Positions 8,518-17,710 of a DNA stretch of 53,514 nucleotides are shown here, piece by piece. The position numbers and the translations under genes were made by a program. Numbering within the stretch: position 1 is the first letter of the stretch; the number at the start of each line of letters is the position of its first letter. The notes below the pieces were generated by a model. That model saw nothing but the letters and a program-made list of their open reading frames with translations. It made no database searches and was not told the origin of the DNA. This DNA comes from Croceitalea sp. (GTDB lineage Bacteria > Bacteroidota > Bacteroidia > Flavobacteriales > Flavobacteriaceae), in the NCBI GenBank assembly GCA_013001145.1, contig JABDND010000170.1, forward strand, positions 1-53,514. Reading direction: 5' to 3'.

Positions 8518-9792
8518 ATGGAAAGTGTTCAATCTATAAAACAACGCTTTGAACTCATTGGCAACGATGTCAAACTAAATCGTGCCATTGAAAAAGCCAT
8601 TCAAGTCGCCCCTACTGATATTTCAGTCTTGGTGACCGGTGAAAGTGGCGTGGGTAAAGAGGCCATTCCTAAGATAATCCATTCCATATCACATCGAAAA
8701 CATGCCAAATACATCGCCGTAAACTGCGGTGCCATACCCGAAGGAACCATAGACAGTGAACTGTTTGGTCATGAAAAAGGGGCCTTTACGGGTGCCACAC
8801 AAACACGAAGTGGTTATTTTGAAGTTGCTGATGGCGGCACCATCTTTTTAGACGAAGTAGGCGAACTTCCCTTGACCACCCAAGTGCGGCTCTTACGCGT
8901 GTTGGAAAATGGTGAATTCTTAAAAGTAGGCTCCTCACAGGTTCAAAAGACAGACGTACGCATCGTAGCAGCCACCAACATCAATATGTTCGAGGCCATT
9001 AAAAAAGAAAAATTCAGGGAAGACCTTTATTACCGTTTGAGTACGGTCGAAATCCATATTCCTCCATTGCGGGAGCGCCGTGAAGACATCCATTTATTGT
9101 TCAGAAAATTTGCTTCAGATTTTGGTCAAAAATATAAAATGCCCACCATTCGACTGGAGCCCGAAGCCATAGACATTTTGTTAAAATATAGATGGCCGGG
9201 CAACATTAGACAATTGCGCAACATTGCTGAACAAATTTCGGTTTTGGAAGAAAACCGCTCCATATCTGCTATTACACTCAACGGTTATTTGCCCAATTCC
9301 AATAGCAGTAATTTGCCCGCTATCGTGGGGTCCGAAAAAAGCGGTAGTGATTTTAGCAATGAACGCGAAATTCTATACAAGGTTCTTTTTGATATGAAGG
9401 GCGACCTTAACGATCTTAAAAAACTAACCTTAGAGCTTTTAAAAAATAATGACAGTGAAAAAGTTCAAGAAGAAAACGAGAACCTGATACGAAAAATATA
9501 CGGCAGCAAGGAAAATCAATATGAAAATGATGACGTAGATTTGGCAGAAGAGGTATTGGAGCTGCCAGAACCCCTCGTTGAAAACTCCCCAACTACCGTG
9601 AACGCTCAAGAAGACCGCTACCATTTTGCCGAAGAAATTGAAGAGGAAGAAACACTTTCGCTCCAGCAAAAAGAAATAGAATTAATTAAAAAATCGTTGG
9701 AGCGCAATCGGGGAAAACGTAAGGCAGCAGCTTCAGAATTGGGTATATCGGAAAGGACTTTATATCGAAAAATAAAACAATATGATCTATAA
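8518..9792 (+). CDS. Sigma-54-dependent transcriptional activator lacking an N-terminal sensor domain
   Basis: This 424-residue bacterial enhancer-binding protein begins almost directly with the AAA+ domain. Walker A is GESGVGKE at 41-48, the sigma-54-contacting GAFTGA loop at 88-93, Walker B FLDEVGEL near 110-117, and an RWPGNIRQLRN sensor-2-like segment near 225. A long low-complexity acidic linker (about residues 275-385) leads to a Fis-type helix-turn-helix at about 388-424 (RKAAASELGISERTLYRKIK). There is no receiver, GAF or PAS domain, so activity must be controlled by another protein, by expression level, or through the linker. It sits between miaB and lptE and overlaps lptE by 11 bases, an arrangement I recall as common in Bacteroidota. 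Its target promoters are unknown. Confidence 0.9.
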   Translation: MESVQSIKQRFELIGNDVKLNRAIEKAIQVAPTDISVLVTGESGVGKEAIPKIIHSISHRKHAKYIAVNCGAIPEGTIDSELFGHEKGAFTGATQTRSGYFEVADGGTIFLDEVGELPLTTQVRLLRVLENGEFLKVGSSQVQKTDVRIVAATNINMFEAIKKEKFREDLYYRLSTVEIHIPPLRERREDIHLLFRKFASDFGQKYKMPTIRLEPEAIDILLKYRWPGNIRQLRNIAEQISVLEENRSISAITLNGYLPNSNSSNLPAIVGSEKSGSDFSNEREILYKVLFDMKGDLNDLKKLTLELLKNNDSEKVQEENENLIRKIYGSKENQYENDDVDLAEEVLELPEPLVENSPTTVNAQEDRYHFAEEIEEEETLSLQQKEIELIKKSLERNRGKRKAAASELGISERTLYRKIKQYDL

Positions 9793-10303
9793 AAAGTTAA
9801 AGTCCGTTTTATGTGTTTTAAGTTTTACCCTGCTCATGGGCTGCGGCTTTTATAATTTTTCAGGTGCCAGTACAGGCACTGCAGAAACTTTTCAAGTCAA
9901 TTTTTTCCAGAATTATGCCGACCAGTCGCCAGGATCTACAATTGAACCTGGACTTGACAGGGATTTTACCCTGGCCTTGCAGGACTTGATCACCAATTTA
10001 ACGAGCTTGAACCTTACCGGCAATAATGGTGATTTGGTTTATGAGGGTGAGATTATCGAATATCGCGTTTCTCCCATGTCGGCCACAGCCAATCAAACCG
10101 CGGCACAAAACCGGTTGACCATGGGCGTAAAAGTTCGTTTCTTTAATACCACTAAAGAAGATTCAGACTTTGAACAACGTTTTTCATTTTTTTACGATTT
10201 CCCAGCAACACAATTATTGGAATCTGTGAAGAGTGAAGCGCATGAGGCGTTGTTTGAACGTTTAACACAAGATATATTTAATGCATCATTAGCAGATTGG
10301 TAA
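9782..10303 (+). CDS. lptE: LPS assembly lipoprotein LptE
   Basis: LptE is the outer-membrane lipoprotein that plugs the LptD barrel and helps insert lipopolysaccharide into the outer leaflet. The 173-residue protein has a lipoprotein signal (TLLMGCGFYNFSG, Cys21), then LptE-family features: an RDFTLALQDLI helix near residue 58, and a GDLVYEGEIIEYRVSP strand followed by the alanine/asparagine-rich ATANQTAAQNRLTMGVKVRF near 80-118. Size is normal. Its start codon overlaps the end of the sigma-54 activator gene by 11 bases, indicating translational coupling. The partner lptC lies at about 45 kb in this window; lptD is not present. Confidence 0.85.
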   Translation: MIYKKLKSVLCVLSFTLLMGCGFYNFSGASTGTAETFQVNFFQNYADQSPGSTIEPGLDRDFTLALQDLITNLTSLNLTGNNGDLVYEGEIIEYRVSPMSATANQTAAQNRLTMGVKVRFFNTTKEDSDFEQRFSFFYDFPATQLLESVKSEAHEALFERLTQDIFNASLADW

Positions 10304-10307
10304 TTCT

Positions 10308-11168
10308 ATGAACGTAGCAGATTTTTTTGATATACTGCGCAAAACCGAAACCACTCTCACGCCAGAACAAACACGTGAGCTTGAAGTAATTTTGGAAGAA
10401 TACCCTTATTTTCAAGCTGCTCGTGCCCTTCACCTTAAAGGGTTAAAGAATTTAGACAGTTACAAGTACAATGATGCTCTAAAAACAACCGCTGCACATA
10501 CCACCGATCGTGAAGTACTTTTTGACCTGATAACCGCAGCTGATTTTTCACAGCACGAAATCGCAGATAGCCTTCTGGGCCGCGCTACTAAATTGGATGA
10601 AAAAGAGGCCGTAGCAGAAGAGATTGAACCTAACCCTGAAGCTTCGGTAATATTGGGCGAAACCGAAGAAAAAAGTCCTTTACCGCAAAATATCAAAGAT
10701 GCAGAGCAAATTTTAGATCCAGCTCTCTTTGAATCAAAGCAAAAGGAGACTATAGTGAATGACCCATTACAATTGGGCAAACCCCTTGCTTTTACAAAAG
10801 ATGAAAAACATTCATTCAACGAATGGCTGCAGCTCACCTCTAAAATTAAGGTTCAGAAAACCAATGCCCGGTTAGAAGTCGAGAATGAAAAAAAGAAAAA
10901 GTATGAATTGTTAGACAAGTTTTTAGAAGATAAACCCAAGATTCATCCCACAGATTCCATCACATCCAAAATCAATATCAAAGACTCCCTGAAAATGAAT
11001 CAGAATGAGTTGATGACAGAGACATTGGCAAGGGTCTATTTGGAACAAAAAAAGTATAAAAAAGCAATACAAGCCTTTAAGATATTGAGTTTGAAATATC
11101 CGGAAAAAAGTGGTTTCTTTGCAGACCAAATTCGGGCAGTCAAGAATTTGCAAAAAGAAAACGAATAA
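10308..11168 (+). CDS. Uncharacterised TPR-like protein between lptE and secG
   Basis: I cannot name this 286-residue protein. It has no signal peptide or membrane segment and is acidic and helical. The N-terminus (ADFFDILRKTETTLTPEQTRELEVILEEYP as three helical pieces, residues 4-33) looks like a helical repeat, and the last ~45 residues (ETLARVYLEQKKYKKAIQAF, then LKYPEKS) form a clear tetratricopeptide-type hairpin. The middle (about 110-210) is variable and probably disordered. It starts 4 bases after lptE and ends 5 bases before secG, so it is co-transcribed with LPS-transport and secretion genes. A scaffolding role in the cytoplasm is plausible but unproven. Confidence 0.75.
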   Translation: MNVADFFDILRKTETTLTPEQTRELEVILEEYPYFQAARALHLKGLKNLDSYKYNDALKTTAAHTTDREVLFDLITAADFSQHEIADSLLGRATKLDEKEAVAEEIEPNPEASVILGETEEKSPLPQNIKDAEQILDPALFESKQKETIVNDPLQLGKPLAFTKDEKHSFNEWLQLTSKIKVQKTNARLEVENEKKKKYELLDKFLEDKPKIHPTDSITSKINIKDSLKMNQNELMTETLARVYLEQKKYKKAIQAFKILSLKYPEKSGFFADQIRAVKNLQKENE

Positions 11169-11173
11169 CACAA

Positions 11174-11530
11174 ATGAGCACTTTTAGCATATTTTTAATT
11201 CTAATCATTGTAGTCTGTTTATTGTTGGTTTTGGTCATCATGGTCCAAAATCCCAAAGGCGGCGGTTTGTCTTCGTCATTTGGAGGAGGCGGAACCCAAA
11301 TAGTTGGAGGGGTAAAAAAAACAGGGGATTTCTTGGATAAGAGCACCTGGACACTCGCGGCTTTGTTGATCGTTTTGATACTTTTATCCAATGTGGCACT
11401 AAAAGGCAACTACGGACAGGTAGATTCTAAATTATTGAATGGTGACGACATTGAAAACACTATTCCCGAAGAGGTGCCTGAAGAGCTGCCTACAGCGACA
11501 GGTAACAATCCAATTGATACCATACAATAA
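11174..11530 (+). CDS. secG: Preprotein translocase subunit SecG
   Basis: SecG is the small SecYEG subunit that assists SecA-driven export. The 118-residue protein has two membrane spans (about residues 3-23 and 56-76) joined by the diagnostic glycine-rich loop (MVQNPKGGGLSSSFGGGG near 24-41, then TQIVGGVKKTGDFLDKSTW). It carries a longer-than-usual acidic C-terminal tail rich in Glu, Pro and Asn, seen in Bacteroidota SecG. It closes the miaB-secG run and is followed by a strong terminator at 11553-11588 before groES. Confidence 0.93.
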   Translation: MSTFSIFLILIIVVCLLLVLVIMVQNPKGGGLSSSFGGGGTQIVGGVKKTGDFLDKSTWTLAALLIVLILLSNVALKGNYGQVDSKLLNGDDIENTIPEEVPEELPTATGNNPIDTIQ

Positions 11531-11552
11531 CCATCATACGCATAAAAACATT

Positions 11553-11588
11553 AAAAATGCCAGCCTTAATGACAAGCTGGCATTTTTT
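11553..11588 (+). terminator. Terminator between secG and groES
   Basis: The stem AATGCCAGC / GCTGGCATT with an 11-base loop (left arm ending 11564, right arm from 11576) is extended by A/T pairs and followed by a T-run. It separates the miaB-secG unit from groESL. Confidence 0.85.
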
Positions 11589-11600
11589 CTTTAAAAAAAG

Positions 11601-11633
11601 TGTCAGTTTTCAGCTCTGGCATAATTTCTGTCA
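11601..11633 (+). promoter_or_regulatory. Candidate groESL control region (inverted TGTCAG/CTGGCA and sigma-54-like element)
   Basis: The only space for groESL control is the ~90 bases between the secG terminator and the groES start. It holds TGTCAG (11601-11606), nine bases, then CTGGCA (11616-11621), an imperfect inverted repeat. A TGGCA-N7-TG arrangement at 11617-11630 resembles the -24/-12 layout of sigma-54 promoters but lacks the -12 GC. No CIRCE element (TTAGCACTC-N9-GAGTGCTAA) and no clear TANNTTTG box is seen. Confidence 0.3.
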
Positions 11634-11676
11634 AGTCTAAAAAGAATTTTATAATCTAATTTAAAAACTAAATAAA

Positions 11677-11955
11677 ATGGCTAAAGTTAACATTAAACCA
11701 TTAGCAGATAGGGTCTTGATTGAGCCCATGGCAGCCGAAACCAAAACAGCTTCGGGCATTATCATACCAGATACTGCTAAAGAAAAACCACAGAAAGGTA
11801 AAGTAGTCGCCGTAGGTCCTGGTACCAAAGACGACAAAGTCACTGTTAAAGTCGGTGACTCCGTTCTTTATGGAAAGTATGCCGGCACCGATCTTAAATT
11901 GGATGGCATTGATTACTTGATTATGCGTGAAAGTGACATTTTAGCAATTGTATAA
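11677..11955 (+). CDS. groES: Co-chaperonin GroES
   Basis: GroES caps the GroEL ring during ATP-driven folding. The 92-residue protein has the family pattern from end to end: [13 protein letters not shown] at 4-16, the mobile loop [19 protein letters not shown] at about 21-39 with the hydrophobic GIII anchor, GKVVAVGPG at about 41-49, and a C-terminal [13 protein letters not shown]. Size is standard. It begins its own transcription unit after the secG terminator, and groEL follows after 19 bases. Confidence 0.97.
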   Translation: MAKVNIKPLADRVLIEPMAAETKTASGIIIPDTAKEKPQKGKVVAVGPGTKDDKVTVKVGDSVLYGKYAGTDLKLDGIDYLIMRESDILAIV

Positions 11956-11959
11956 ATAA

Positions 11960-13606
<1,647 letters not shown>

Positions 13607-13663
13607 TTTCAAACTGGAACAGCGAAATATGTTCTGTTCTTTGTTGTAACTGAAATATGATTC

Positions 13664-13704
13664 ATTAAAAAAAGCGTCCTAATTTGATTAGGGCGCTTTT
13701 ACTT
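13664..13704. terminator. Bidirectional terminator between groEL and the HMA-MauE gene
   Basis: The stem GCGTCCTAA / TTAGGGCGC (one G-T pair) around a 5-base loop is flanked by A-runs on the left and T-runs on the right, so it can work on both strands. It sits between the convergent groEL and HMA-MauE genes. A weaker GAACAG/CTGTTC hairpin precedes it near 13617-13639. Confidence 0.8.
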
Positions 13705-13751
13705 TTAGAGATTTTGAGATTATCTCTATTGAAAAAAAGGATAGCTAAATT

Positions 13752-14474
13752 TCAAAAGATTTGAATGACCATACTTATGGCCATTATTAACATGATGGAG
13801 TTTTCAATAAAAGTAGCTTCGGTCATTGGAAGTTGTAAAGCTGTGCCCAAACAGGCACATCGTATTTTCTTCTTGTCCAATAGTGTTTTGCTGACCCCAA
13901 AGGTCGTGATGCCCAATACAATAATAGTTGCAATCAGCGCCAATGGTATTTGTACTCGCATCAAAAACATCAATCCCAATGCCAACTCGATAAAAGGATA
14001 GACCCAACCATAAAGGGGCGCCCGCTCGGCCAAAGGGTCATACATACTAAAGCTTTCAGGAAATCCTTTTAAATCTAAAAACTTAAAAAAGCTAAATACT
14101 ATATAAAACAAGCCCATAAAGTCGAGCATGGCCTCAGTTGTATTCCAGTCATCCAAATTCAATAGATAAGAAGCTACAAAGAGATAGGCAAAAATTAAAA
14201 AAAGTGGGCGCAGTTGCACCCACTTGGATTTTTGTCCATTTACATTCGTTTGTGCTTTTTGACCAACAGCTTTTTTTCTTGTTATTTGGTACTTACTTGA
14301 TAAAACCGCTTGTAGAGTGCTATCAGGTATTTCAACTTCAGATTCTATTATCGCCTCTTCCTTCTCTAAGTCTACTTGTACCTCCAGTACTCGATCTAGC
14401 TGCTTCAAGTTTTCTACTATGGAGGCTACACAGCCTTGACATGTCATTCCAGATACTTGATATGCAGTTTTCAT
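13752..14474 (-). CDS. HMA-MauE/DoxX fusion membrane protein (metal-linked)
   Basis: This 240-residue protein joins two modules. Residues 1-65 are a heavy-metal-associated domain with the ferredoxin-like metal motif GMTCQGC (Cys12 and Cys15), of the kind that carries Cu(I) or similar soft metals. After a ~25-residue linker come four membrane spans (about 90-106, 115-131, 158-176 and 178-195, with a further hydrophobic C-terminus) of MauE/DoxX type. A conserved-looking CxC pair (Cys206, Cys208 in IRCACLGT) lies before the last hydrophobic segment. Known MauE relatives are redox-associated membrane proteins. Its start overlaps the stop of the preceding HMA gene (ATGA), so it is the last member of a four-gene metal cassette. 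Reduction or transfer of imported metal at the inner membrane is an inference. Confidence 0.8.
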   Translation of the reverse strand: MKTAYQVSGMTCQGCVASIVENLKQLDRVLEVQVDLEKEEAIIESEVEIPDSTLQAVLSSKYQITRKKAVGQKAQTNVNGQKSKWVQLRPLFLIFAYLFVASYLLNLDDWNTTEAMLDFMGLFYIVFSFFKFLDLKGFPESFSMYDPLAERAPLYGWVYPFIELALGLMFLMRVQIPLALIATIIVLGITTFGVSKTLLDKKKIRCACLGTALQLPMTEATFIENSIMLIMAISMVIQIF

Positions 14475-14851
14475 TTTTTGTGCTTATCACTATCATCGGT
14501 ATCATCATCGCGATACTTGCAGCAAGGATGCACCTTATCATAGGCCTCTTCGGTTGCTTTGAGTTCTTTGGTATCATGGCCCACCGCAACAAGCGCTGTT
14601 TTGATTTTCATTGGATCGGTTTTACGCTCATCTATGATCAAGGCAAGTTGATGGGTTGGAATATCCCAAGAGGCATACTTAACCCCACTCACACCCAATG
14701 CGGCCTTTTCAATTCGCATTTTACACATTTCACATTTGCCTTCTACCTCAAAATTCAGCTTTTTGTTTTTATCCTGTGCCACACCTAAAGTGGAGGCCAA
14801 AACACAAAGGGTAATTATTACAATATTCTTCATTTTACTTAATCTTTTCAT
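14471..14851 (-). CDS. Secreted heavy-metal-associated (HMA) domain protein
   Basis: This 126-residue protein has an N-terminal signal peptide (about residues 7-25, ending GVAQ) and one HMA domain with the metal-binding EGKCEMCKMR (Cys40, Cys43). After the domain comes a second potential metal site, HPCCKY (His108, Cys110, Cys111), and a very acidic tail with one His. It is predicted to be periplasmic and to act as a soft-metal chaperone. The ATG at 14851 overlaps the TonB-receptor stop codon by four bases (ATGA). A second ATG at 14833 gives a cleaner signal peptide and may be the true start. It lies between the receptor and the HMA-MauE membrane protein, consistent with a metal relay. Confidence 0.82.
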   Translation of the reverse strand: MKRLSKMKNIVIITLCVLASTLGVAQDKNKKLNFEVEGKCEMCKMRIEKAALGVSGVKYASWDIPTHQLALIIDERKTDPMKIKTALVAVGHDTKELKATEEAYDKVHPCCKYRDDDTDDSDKHKK

Positions 14852-17091
14852 GATTTAAATCTAAAGCCTGTATATAGCATTCGACCCATAATTGGGCCAT
14901 ATATTATTGTTGTGTCAAAGTTCGTTCCAAAAGGGTCTTCAGCACCTAAAATTGGATTGAATTGTCTAAAATTAGTCAAATTCTCACCGCCTACATAAAT
15001 TTCAAATTTCTTAGAAAATACTTTTGTTATCTGTGCATTCATGAGACTATATCCGTCGGCAAAATCACCCAGCTGCAAATTGGGGGGATTAGTTGAAGTA
15101 TTTGGCAATCTTTGTTCACCCAAAAGATTGTACGTATAATCAAAACGCCATTGTGCCCCATTTTCTTTTACATTGGTCTCATATCCTAAATTGGCAAAAT
15201 ACCGATGCCGTGCCTGTAATGGTTTTTGCAAAAGACCTGTTTGATAGCTAGTTTTAACATCATAAAACTTATAGGCCATACGCAAATCCAAATTGCTTAC
15301 AATTTCTTGGTTTAGTTCTATTTGTAAGCTATTGGCATAGCTTTTACCCTCTAAATTTGAAAAAACAATTGTTCTAGGATCTTCCCAATCAACGACAATT
15401 TGATTATCAAAATCAGTTCTATAAAAATCGACTGAAAAATCACCTGGTCGATCAAATAAATTGAATCCTTGTAAAAAACTGAATCCATAATTGAGGGCCT
15501 TTTCCGCATCAAATCCGTAAATATCCCCTCCATTGCCCAAGAGTTGTATGTTTCGCGACGAAGCGAACATGCGTTGGTTTTCAGCAAAGATATTCGCCGC
15601 CCTTCTGCCCAAGCCGAATGAACCCCTTAAACTGGCGCGTTCCCAAGGCGTATACCGTAGATGGAATCTTGGTGTAATAAAGGTTCCCAATCTATTGTGT
15701 GCATCCAAACGGATTCCAGCCGTAAGGCTCACTTTTTCAAGATCATCATAGCTGTATTCAAAAAACGAACCCACGGACCGATCAACCCTTTCAAAATCTT
15801 GAGTATTCACCAATTCTTCGTACCCGTCATATGCAAAGGTCAACCCAGTCTTAAATTTGTGTTGGGTATTGCCAATGATTGAGTTGAATATTAGATTGGA
15901 ATATATACTTTCATGTACTATATCGTACACATTGAAACCATAATACGATTCTTGTTGGTGATTGCTATAAGAGGCCTGAAATCCAAAACTTTGAAAAGGC
16001 AGCTCAGGAAAAACATAGCCTAATTTAATAGCGCTGTCAAATCGTCTTGTATCAATTTCACTGCCCCAGGCATTGGTAGTGAATTTATCTGTTGATGGAT
16101 TAAACTCCGATTCGCCAACCTGCTTCTCATCATTCAAAAAGCGAACATTAAAAAAGCTAACCCATCCTTTTTCAGGATTTTGATATTGCCACCTGTTCAT
16201 TATATTGATTTGATTGGCCAAAGGCGTATCCAAAAAACCATCGTTATTGTTATTAACCTTTAAGTCTCGTCTATTGCCATGTAAGTAAATGCCCGTCTGT
16301 AATTTATCGCTCACTTTCTGATTGATATGGGCATTCATTTCGAGCCTGCCATTTAAGTTTCCGTAGCCATTTATAAACAAAGGCTCATCGGTCAAGGGCT
16401 TTACCAATTCGGTATTGATTTGGCCCGAAATACTTTCATAGCCATTAATCACGCTGCCGGCACCTTTTGTAATTTGTATGCTCTCAACCCAAGTTCCTGG
16501 AGTAAATGTAAGTCCAAAGGTCTGTGAAGCACCCCTGACCATGGGTATGTTCTCTTGGGTAATCAACAAATAGGGGCTGGTTAGGCCCAGCATTTCAATC
16601 TGCTTGGTTCCCGTAAGGGCATCATTGAAATTTACGTCAATGGCCGGGTTGGTCTCAAAACTCTCTGATAGATTGCAACATGCTGCTTTTAAGAGCTCTG
16701 CACTATTGACCGTAACCACGTTTTGGGCAGCAAAAAATGTCTTTTCCACCGCTTCGCGCTGTTTGGTCACCACAACCTCGTCCAATTGGTTTTCGGGTTC
16801 CAACCAATGATGTACCATTTGAGGTTTGTTAATTGTAAGGGTGTCCGACTTGAATCCAACAAAACTAATTACCAGTTTATCGTATTCCTCGTTGAAAGGA
16901 ATAGCAAACGTACCATCAGATTTGGTGATAGTACCCAGTTGGGAATTCAACCAATAGACATTGGCGCCCGCAAGACCTATATGCTCATTTTCGGAATTGG
17001 CCTCCATGATCATGCCCTCAACTTTATCTTGGGCCAAGAGGAACGCCATATTGGCAAAAAGTATGCCGGTAAGGCAAATATATTTTTTCAT
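14848..17091 (-). CDS. TonB-dependent outer-membrane receptor of the metal cassette
   Basis: This 747-residue TonB-dependent transporter has a signal peptide (about 1-20), a carboxypeptidase-like regulatory domain (about 24-100, GLAGANVYWLNS), a TonB-box-like LDEVVVTK at 103-110, a plug domain (about 115-225) and a beta-barrel ending in an aromatic/hydrophobic strand (MLYTGFRFKS). An unusual Cys138-Cys139 pair (LLKAACCNLSESF) lies near the start of the plug. No SusD partner is present. Its neighbours are two HMA proteins and an HYC_CC_PP-type protein, so the likely cargo is a soft metal such as copper or its chelate rather than a glycan. The specific ligand cannot be read from sequence. It overlaps the next gene by four bases. 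Confidence 0.85.
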   Translation of the reverse strand: MKKYICLTGILFANMAFLLAQDKVEGMIMEANSENEHIGLAGANVYWLNSQLGTITKSDGTFAIPFNEEYDKLVISFVGFKSDTLTINKPQMVHHWLEPENQLDEVVVTKQREAVEKTFFAAQNVVTVNSAELLKAACCNLSESFETNPAIDVNFNDALTGTKQIEMLGLTSPYLLITQENIPMVRGASQTFGLTFTPGTWVESIQITKGAGSVINGYESISGQINTELVKPLTDEPLFINGYGNLNGRLEMNAHINQKVSDKLQTGIYLHGNRRDLKVNNNNDGFLDTPLANQINIMNRWQYQNPEKGWVSFFNVRFLNDEKQVGESEFNPSTDKFTTNAWGSEIDTRRFDSAIKLGYVFPELPFQSFGFQASYSNHQQESYYGFNVYDIVHESIYSNLIFNSIIGNTQHKFKTGLTFAYDGYEELVNTQDFERVDRSVGSFFEYSYDDLEKVSLTAGIRLDAHNRLGTFITPRFHLRYTPWERASLRGSFGLGRRAANIFAENQRMFASSRNIQLLGNGGDIYGFDAEKALNYGFSFLQGFNLFDRPGDFSVDFYRTDFDNQIVVDWEDPRTIVFSNLEGKSYANSLQIELNQEIVSNLDLRMAYKFYDVKTSYQTGLLQKPLQARHRYFANLGYETNVKENGAQWRFDYTYNLLGEQRLPNTSTNPPNLQLGDFADGYSLMNAQITKVFSKKFEIYVGGENLTNFRQFNPILGAEDPFGTNFDTTIIYGPIMGRMLYTGFRFKS

Positions 17092-17171
17092 TGTTTTTGA
17101 TTTGAATTAAAATTATAGAACAAAACCTAACTTCTAAAAAACTCAGAAGTTGTATTGAAAATGTCCTAAAT

Positions 17172-17582
17172 TCAAATCAAAAATATTTGGTGAAGTACTA
17201 GTTTATCTCTCACCAACAACGGCGGAGGATAAGTTTCAGAAGAAATCGATTTAGAGCTTTGGGGCTCTAATTCATTTAAAAATGACGTTGTGAAAGCAAA
17301 AATAAAAACCTGCTGGTTTAAATTGATATCTGTCCAACTAAGCTTCAAATCATCTTGTCCCTCTAAGGTGAAAGATTCGTCGTCACAACAATGGTTCTGA
17401 ACATCGCTGCTTTCCCTTAACTGCATAGTGGTTTTCATGCCGCAATCTTCAGCCGAAGCAAATAAGGCAATATCCATAACTCTACCCATGCACAAATGCT
17501 TATCCACCGTCCATGAAACGGTAGATAGCAATAGCAAGATGGCCATTATGGTAGAAGTAAGTTGTTGGAAACCTTTTTTCAT
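17172..17582 (-). CDS. HYC_CC_PP-type small secreted protein
   Basis: This 136-residue protein has a signal/anchor segment (about residues 8-25). It then shows three short signatures of the family named HYC_CC_PP: H-L-C at 29-31, a vicinal Cys65-Cys66 preceded by His64 (QNHCCDD), and PPP at 119-121 (ETYPPPLL). Further cysteine at 47. Such proteins are found in Bacteroidota near metal-related TonB receptors, and the Cys/His pattern suggests metal binding in the periplasm or at the membrane. It is the first gene of the cassette, 80 bases before the receptor. It is divergent from the GAF-domain gene, and the 128-base gap between them holds a hairpin. Confidence 0.75.
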   Translation of the reverse strand: MKKGFQQLTSTIMAILLLLSTVSWTVDKHLCMGRVMDIALFASAEDCGMKTTMQLRESSDVQNHCCDDESFTLEGQDDLKLSWTDINLNQQVFIFAFTTSFLNELEPQSSKSISSETYPPPLLVRDKLVLHQIFLI

Positions 17583-17661
17583 AAGGGCAAATTTACAAAA
17601 TATTGAAATTTAAGCGCTTCAAGTCTAAATATGTTAACCAAACTTTGTGAAATTACCAATT

Positions 17662-17682
17662 GCACAAAAGTCGTTTTTGTGC
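17662..17682. repeat. Inverted repeat in the divergent HYC_CC_PP / msrC gap
   Basis: An 8-bp perfect inverted repeat GCACAAAA / TTTTGTGC with a 5-base centre lies 29 bases before the start codon of the GAF-domain gene. It could be a 5'-leader hairpin or a binding site for a regulator acting on one of the divergent genes. It also argues that coding does not begin as far upstream as a TTG at 17660. Confidence 0.35.
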
Positions 17683-17710
17683 GACATTTACCTTCAAATC
17701 ATCAAGGCAT

